Assembly: GCA_021521415.1 (NCBI GenBank)
Contig: JAIQDT010007611.1
Coordinates: 1 to 64,000 of the forward strand
Origin: Bidens hawaiensis
Taxonomy: Eukaryota > Streptophyta > Magnoliopsida > Asterales > Asteraceae
Length of the DNA: 64,000 bases
Direction of reading: 5' to 3'
Under the pieces are notes generated by a model. The model was not told where the DNA came from. It saw only the letters and a program-made list of their open reading frames with translations, and ran no database searches. Both the position numbers and the translations under genes were made by a program. This document shows, in pieces, positions 56,259 through 64,000 of this stretch (positions are counted from its first letter, which is position 1; every line of letters starts with the position of its first letter).

Positions 56259-58479
56259 CTCTGGTTAGTAGTTGGAACTTGTAGTTTTGTTTAAGTTTGT
56301 TATGATATATATAGTTGTTTTAACTATATTTATAAAATGTATTTGAAAGATGCACCACGTTAGGAAAGATAATATAGTTAACATTGGAAGATTTGACTTT
56401 CTGTTTTTGGAAATACAAGATTTAAACTGTTGCTTACTTCATGGGGGATAATTTTAATGATTTTTATGACCTTCCACAAATATTAATGTATTTCCAGTTT
56501 GACCAATCTTTTCCATACATGAATGATCAATTAAATTCATTGTTCTTTTTTCTAAGTCATTTTAATCCTGTAACCGAATTGAATCATCGATTTATGCTCC
56601 GTGTCGGTTTTTTATTCATGATGTGTTAACAAAACTGTTGAATCCAAACACGAACACATTTAACCAAATTAAATGTACTCGGTTCAATAACATGGATCAC
56701 ACCACACATTTAATATGATTATGATTAATTGATTAAATATAAGAAATTCAACTAAATGAATGATCCGACACGTCTAATAGAATTATTGACACGACTTGTT
56801 GACACAAGGTTAGGAAATTATAAGCCACGCTTAACTTAACGTCATAATAATAAAACTTACAAAAGTTGCAAACTATGTTTTATTATAATACACATAATTA
56901 TTTGCAAAACTTAAAAATTGTAGTCTTAAACGTGACATGTCGACTTATAACCAATTTAACTGGACAGCTTACATGTTTTATACGTGTCTTAAACAGGTTA
57001 ATCAGGTTGACACATAAAGTCGAGTCAGATTTGTGAAAAAAGGAAGCCATTGCAGGGCATAAGGGGGCACAATTTGGTCTTTTATGCACGGTCCACCACA
57101 ACAGGAATAATATGATATATTTCGTCTTCTAGCTTCTTCATTTAATTTTAGTTTGTTGGGATTGGTTTATTGTGTTTGTTTGTTTGTTAATGTAGTTTGA
57201 CGGTTTCTAATTTTTAGTCGGCATGTCTTGACCCAACCTATTTTAGCTTAACGAGTTTCCTTTCTTCATAAAAGTTTCTAATTCCATCACCAAATCAGAG
57301 TCGAATTAGCAAGCTTGTGTTACAAAGTCGAGGCTGCTACTAGGCATTTGGGAACTTTGTTTTAAATGCGATATGAAATAATATTTTTTTAAGAATACTT
57401 ATTGTACTCATATTAATTTAGAGGAGCTTGCTTTCATCGAGACGTTCGGCTCTAAAACCACATTTTTACGTGTATAGTTCGGCATAACATTCTAGAATAG
57501 CATAACAAATAGCTAAGAGAAGGTTAGTACTTAGATATGTTGATTATTTTGTTTTTTTATTAAATACTACATACTTTATAAGCATAAAAACCAAACTTGC
57601 ATACGAGCCTAAAAAATTCATTCTACATAAGTATTTTAGGGGAAGGTTAATTAATAATTGCATCAGTATTTGTTTTTTTGCTGGTAACTTTTTATAGGTG
57701 TCACATTTAATTACTTAAAAAGTGTCACTCGGTAATTTGGCCGTGCATAGCATGATGCTCTAAAAACGATAATAAGATACACTTTCGCCTTTTGCAATTG
57801 AATAATTTCCAATAGATGAAACTTAAAAAAGATTATCATAAGATTACTACATATTTTACAAACAAGTTGTTTCTTTCTTCAGCAGTTAACATATCAATAA
57901 TGTCTTAATTGTCAACCCTTATCAGCGTTGACACTGAATTTCTAGGTGTTGAACAATTTTCTTTAATTAAAATTTATTTCTCAATTATTGTAGATTTTTT
58001 AATACATGTGTACTACGCATGGTCGCGTCGATTATATTGTTCCCAAAAGTCTATTTACTTTTCATGGAAAATCAATAATCACGTAATAAAAAGCACAAGC
58101 ATCATAAAGTCTAGTTTCTAGAGACATGTTTGACCTCAAGAAAGTCATCTAAAAAATTCAATTTAAAACCAGCCACAGATAGTTTCTGTAAATGAATGTT
58201 TACCAAAGCAAAACAACTTTTATTTTTTCAAAATGTAGTAAATTTTGACACCAAAAAGTCAAAATATTATCTACCCTTCACCTACAGATCAAAATGAAGG
58301 CAAAACTTACATCATGGTGTTGAAAATTCACAAACAGTCCGAATGATATATACACCTCTTCTAGCTTCTCTTCTGCACAAACACAAACCTTTTTTTCCCT
58401 TGATTGCCAAATGCTATAAAATGTGCATTGGACTTTACAAACCTAATAAAACCGGCTTTCGGGGTTGGTGGGCCACACT
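56259..58479. other. Spacer between KAT3-like 5' end and ZFYVE26-like 3' end
   Basis: Holds the promoter of the KAT3-like gene (56259 upward) and the 3' region of the ZFYVE26-like gene. Otherwise AT-rich with no ORF or repeat that I recognise. Confidence 0.6.
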
Positions 58480-61400
58480 TCACATGTACTGAGCCAACCA
58501 TTGTTTGCACATATCAAGCACTGGAAGTGCATTTGCATGTAACGCCTGCAACATTCATCCGTGTTATTAGCTTAGTTTAACATGCATATTTTCATACAAA
58601 TTTATAGAATTTGTTACCAAACATTAACATGAAAAATGCATACCTGATGTGCAACATACTGAACATCAGCCACGCTTCCACTTCTAGAAGCAATCTGGAA
58701 AGCACTTTTAAGGCGACCACACACCACACAAGCCAAAACCTTCCTGAATTCCAATAATGTATTAGATTCTTAGAACAAGATTTATTTTCAGGTAAATGGT
58801 ATTTAGTGTATGAAAATTTAACCTGTGGCTGCTAGTTAGCATGTCAATAAGACGATCAGGGCGTTCCTTATGTTTGTTGGCGTATACATTAATAGCCGCT
58901 CCCAAAACCTGCATCCAAACATCAATTTATGCTATCTTAATCATGTGAGCTATTATAGGAGCAGACTCATGATTAATTACCTGGTCCCAATCTTCATCTT
59001 CAATTGTGCCCTTAATATTTCTAAAAAACTCAGTTAACTGACCACCTCTCTTTCTATCAGCAAGTGATGCCGCCACACCAGCATATATATCAACAGCTGG
59101 ATTTGCACATTCATTCAGAGAATAAGAATATTGTAACTAATTTATTTAAAATACTAGTGAGACTGAATTGAATGGTATGACTCGTGATGCAGTTGTTACC
59201 AGAAAGATTGAACTCATAAATCACTTGGAAAGCTAGATCAAAGTTCTTCTCAACAAGAGTTTCTGCTACCACGCATCTCCTCTTAAAAGTTTCTGGATCA
59301 TTTGGATTTCCGAAAAGAGAGTATTTCCATTGGGGTCCATCTGTAACATTAAAGGATTTTATAACATCCACCTGCCATCAAGAACATGTTAGCATGTATC
59401 AAAATGCATACGTGGCAAGACACAAAATCGTACAACAAACTACCTGCATGGCAACTCGGGCAGAAAACTTCACTAATCCTTCTTCTGTAAGTTTTTGTGA
59501 TGCGCTTTTTCCACGAATACCCTTGGTGACAACTTTAGTTGAGCCACCAGTTTTAGATCTTGCTGTCAATGCTTCATCAAAATGCATCTTCACACGCAAA
59601 AGTAAGGTAATTAAGCACACAGGATGTAATTATTGATTCAAAAAAGTGTCCGTTACCTTTGCATTTTCCAAGTGTTTTATAGCTTCATCCAGGGCAGATG
59701 AATTCACAAATAACTGGATACAACAAAGTCCAGCAGCCACATGATCCTGACCTATCACCTGAATCATTAATATACAATTAAAGATATGATTAGTAGGGAA
59801 TTATATGTTTTGACAGATTGAACTCAACAGAACATAGGAATTACTTGGAATCTGTAAAGGTAGTTGAAATGCTTATAAGTTTCACAGAACACACAAATGC
59901 GGTTAAGTGCAGCTGATGTGTACTGCCTCACCGCCACATCAACTGTTTCTGTGGATGACATTCTAGAAGCCATTACTTCCTCTAAAACAGACATGGCTCC
60001 ATAACCAATGCACAGATCGCACAAATCATCAATTGTTCCATAATCAGTTACAAGTGGATCTGGTTTCTGTGGGGTCGATGATGACATGGCAGGTTGCAGT
60101 TGTTGAGGTGGCGAAGGAACGTCGTTTTCAGGAAAAAACAGCATGCAGGCATCCTTGTAATGGCCATGCTTAAACATAAAATCAAGCAAGTCCTTGCGTG
60201 TAAATTCTTGCAAATAGTTGACACATTCAAGGTATCTAATGGAATCCAGGTTGCTGCGTGGAACGTCTTCAAATTCTGAAATATTAACAGAATTACCATC
60301 TGAAGCTTGTAATCTTCTGGATCTCTCAGATCGTGGAAATGTAGATGGCATGTATAAAACATTAAGATATGAATCGGCAGAAAGAGAATCATCCAAAATT
60401 GCAGGTGCACTTTTAGCCAAATGCTCGTACCTTCAGCATAAATTGAAGTTAGTAATATAATCTTAATAATATGATCTTAATAGCATTAAGTTGGTAGCCT
60501 TAATTACATGGAACGGACAGATGACACGTCTGCTGGCGGACCTCCTTCAATTGTATTAATAATATCTTGAATAACTGGTGCAGGGTCATCTTTATACAAT
60601 TGAAGTGCTTGCCTGTGAACAATAATAAGCAATTTATAATCAAAGAACTTGATACAGAAAGGTTTTACAAGTATAGATCTGCGAAAGAATCTGAGGTTAA
60701 CATACTTGAATTTGACACGAGCTTGAGCATAGTGTTCCATTCGAATTAAAGCAAGTCCCCACGCATTCCATACAGCAAATGCATCAATCTTACAAAGAAT
60801 TATTACATTAGATAACAGAAAAACTGAAATTAAAATTGGAATATGGGTATATATCATACATACCTTACACTTTTTACAAGTATACACAGCCATGCTATAT
60901 CGTTCTTCAAGAATTAATCGATCACGCAATCGTGCAGATGATTCTTTGTCAGCAATATCATCAAGAGAAGCAGCAATTCCATATCCCAAAAGACTTTGCA
61001 ACAGCTCAGCTCGCCTGAGCCACATGTCAGCTTGTGAAAGGACTTCAGACAGCTCATCAGTTGACTGACTACCAACACTAGAGCTGCCTGCGTCAGAGGA
61101 TGCGTCTTCAATGTCTTTATTTCTGTCAGTATAACCAGAAACCTCAAGCTTTCTAACTTGAGATTTAGCATATAGAAGCCCCTGTATACACCAAACAAGC
61201 TTGCTATTAGTTCATATATAGCTATGTATAATCATTTAATCATTAAAAGAAACCATGGATACCTGAACAAATGTCTCAGTAGCATGATAAGCTCGACCAA
61301 TAGTTTCCATTGATGCGTTTTCAGGCAAATGTTGATGACTTAACACATTTCTCATTTGATTAACACATAAATCCAAAGCACCTTTTGCTGATGAACTCTC

Positions 61401-64000
61401 ATCTGAGCATAGAGAAAGCAGTTCCTGTATAATGTACAAAATTCCATTAGTGAACACGTTACATGTTAATAAGTTATTTTATATATTAAATTATGTGTAC
61501 CTTGAAGAGAATGATATCGGGTGCACTTTCATAGTGATGAGAAGACCGAACAGCTTCGTCTTTATTTATATCACCAGTGAGCATCCACTGATCAGCAATA
61601 GAAACTGAAGGAAGACGATCTTGACCATCCATTGTGTATGATGAAACGCGATCTTCTTGAATCCCAGCCATTGCTTCCCAGGTAGCTCTATCCGTTTGTG
61701 CAAGTCCCAACCCTTTTCTTTTCCTCTGAACTTCTTTAGGAGTGGTTTTCTCTGCACTATTTCTTGGGTTCCAAGAGAAAGCCCTGCGAGCCTCCTTTTG
61801 GAAGTTACTTAAACTATTAGAAAAAGACGAGCGTGTAGGGGTTCCTGATTTTTGCTTTGTTTTGGGGCCTGAAACTTGTATCCGTGACTCACGTCGAGGT
61901 GGGCTTATGGTAACTGAAATTGCTTTAGCAGCATATGTGAGGATTTTATTGTTGTCTCTTAGTGATGGGAATTCTTTAAGTATCTGAAAACAAATTAATT
62001 AACACCAAATGTTATGTAACATTGGTATGTGATTATTATATATAAAGGGAGATCTTGTTGTTTAAGGTACCATAGAAGCAGATTGCAGTTGTTTACGCAT
62101 CAGCAAAACTTCAACAATCAGTTGAGGATGCTCATGCAATGAAGAGCATCTGTGTTGCCATGATAAAGGCAGGACCGCCAACACACGAAGACCTAGGGCC
62201 CACAAATTAAGGCGGGAAAGCCCAGGTTCGGTTAAGTTGTTGTCTTTTCTTTTCAAGAAAAAATGAACCTTCACACAGAAACAAACATATACTTAATAAC
62301 GGAAAAACAAAGAAGGTATAAACCCAACCCGAGTTGTTTGTCCAGCTTTAAAACTGCTGTTTTGACCTGACCCAGTTGTGATTCATTACCCAATCCAACC
62401 CACCCATTTTGCACCGTCTACTTACAAGCAATTGTTTGGATCGAAGGTTGGGCAATTGCTGCATTGCTCCCATCGCAACTGGGAGAGCATCTTTTGAATC
62501 ACTCAGAGAAGACAGAAACCGTGAAGCTTCAGCAGGCCCACCACCAGTTATTGGGTCCGCTGTCAGAAGTTTTACAAGTTGACGACCCTGAAGTTCTCTA
62601 CGAAGTTCTATTGATAACCCTGCACTTTCAGCAACTTCTAAAGCAGCAGAAACAGCTCCCTTTTCAGCTAACCTAAGGGCTAGACCCTCGGGATCTTCCT
62701 TACACTCAGCCTCAACCTAATGTATCAATAAAAGTGGATCACAAATGGTAGTTAGCAATTAACAAGAATAATTATTAACAGTTTTAACATATCGTAGATT
62801 TTTTTATTAAGTATTTAACCTCTTGCCAGCTATTGTAACGCTCATCTGCAGATAGTATATGACTGTATCGCATTAAAGCTTGTCTCCTTTGAACAACCTG
62901 TACAAAGTACACATAACACGCATGTGTGAGACTTTTTGTCCATTTTATTAAAATCTTTTATAAAGTAACTAACACTTTTTTCAATAAAAATCTAAATCTT
63001 TGAATAAAGTGGTTTAGGAGGATGTTAGATGTATGCATTAAAATAAACTTTGGGTGACTTTCAATTCATTCCCCTTTTAGCTATATTTTTATTTGACCCA
63101 TTGGAGATAAAACACAACCCCTGTAAACCTATTATTCATAATTGCCATCTTTACAACTTATATAGCATGAGTTGGTAATAAAAACCTCATTTTTAAAAGG
63201 ATCATTTTCCAGCAAGTGACAGTGGCACATGGTGAGAACATCCAAAGCAGCATCTAACTCCCATCTATGCAAATATCTGCAATGCAAGAAAACATTTACG
63301 AATCAGAAACTTTCTCTAGTTCTAATACCAATTACTTTTCAAGCATAAGAATTAAAAAACAATTCCAGTATACATACTTGAGGGCAAGTTTTGCTGCAAG
63401 TTGTTTATCTTTCAACCTTAAGCAATACTGCCAGCTATAACTTGGTATCCTAAAAGTCGAATGACCAGATCGATTATAAACAGCATGATCTTCCTCTTCA
63501 CGTTCAATTAATAATTTGAGTAAATGATCCGAAGCACCATCGCGTAAGCATCGATCAGAAAGAGCAAGAGCATCCATTAACTTTCCTTCTTCTATCAATC
63601 TAAAATTATCATAAATGATATGGAGTGAGCAACACCAAGAAGTTTAGACAATACTACAGTATTAATATAAAAACATACACCAAAAAAAAACATGTGTACC
63701 TTTCAACAGCCTTTTCATATGGCTTTTCGTTTTCCCATCCAAAAGAAAGGAAGACTGTTGTATCAGTTTCAACACTTTCTGACTTGGGAGAATCTTTCCA
63801 GATCCCACTTTCATTTGTGGTTTCGGGAAGAACAGATATGGTGGGGCCTGCTGCCAGATCATCATGTTCTAAATCAGAATCACTATCGTGCTCACGAAAA
63901 CGCTTTACAGAAGTTTTTGCTTCACTTCCATCATTAAACGTGTGTTCAGCAGTTACAGCAACCTCTGAAACTCGATGAAGATTAGTTTGCATTTGTATCC
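58480..64000 (-). CDS. ZFYVE26: ZFYVE26/spastizin-like protein, C-terminal half (5' end outside window)
   Basis: Nineteen exons join in phase: 63700-64000 (cut by window edge), 63378-63599, 63186-63276, 62820-62897, 62426-62716, 62071-62268, 61501-61983, 61263-61424, 60864-61181, 60706-60788, 60508-60612, 59845-60430, 59657-59758, 59444-59587, 59200-59371, 58981-59096, 58823-58908, 58644-58743 and 58480-58545. The roughly 1,233 residues match the plant protein annotated as zinc finger FYVE domain-containing 26 (Arabidopsis At2g25730, about 2,500 residues). Landmarks are [57 protein letters not shown] and the end [13 protein letters not shown]. It is helical and repeat-rich, with no canonical FYVE finger here. 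Animal ZFYVE26 works with spatacsin and AP-5 in lysosome renewal; the plant role is unproven. No lesion seen. Confidence 0.88.

Overview
This is nuclear DNA of a flowering plant, read from spliceosomal introns (GT..AG), a plant Shaker potassium-channel gene, a plant ZFYVE26-type gene and plant-specific transposon families (Tat-type Ty3 elements, MULEs, Stowaway and hAT MITEs, a non-autonomous gag-only LTR element). The composition of the LTR families makes me suspect a eudicot of the daisy family (Asteraceae), but that is inference.

Layout. 1-17 kb is a pile of DNA transposons: a Stowaway-like MITE split by a Pack-MULE that carries a transposase N-terminal remnant and an Agenet-domain ORF; a Tourist-like MITE; two adjacent foldback MULE MITEs; and a hAT-type element split by a 6.7-kb MULE, itself split by a solo LTR. 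The MULE holds a broken mudrA-type transposase gene on the minus strand and, convergent to it, a spliced GRF zinc-finger/membrane-anchor gene. 17.7-31.7 kb is one full-length but decayed Tat-lineage Ty3 retrotransposon with dual RNase H and two tandem, diverged antisense genes behind pol, each with its own TATA box. 31.7-39.4 kb is AT-rich, gene-free and full of degenerate tandem repeats. 39.4-47.4 kb is a solo LTR split by a very young gag-only retrotransposon (TR-GAG type) with 2,096-bp LTRs that look identical. 47.4-51 kb holds two small MITEs.

Host genes. 51.07-56.26 kb (minus) is a complete 11-exon gene for a KAT3/AtKC1-like potassium-channel subunit, about 622 aa; its first intron has been filled by a SINE, a microsatellite and a hAT MITE. 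58.48 kb to the window end (minus) is the C-terminal half (19 exons, about 1,233 codons) of a ZFYVE26/spastizin-like protein; its 5' part lies beyond the window.

Almost all mobile elements were bounded by reading target-site duplications (TSDs) and matching ends directly, so the order of nesting can be reconstructed. The two host genes look intact; nearly all transposon coding regions, except the TR-GAG gag, the GRF gene and the small Agenet ORF, carry stops or frameshifts.
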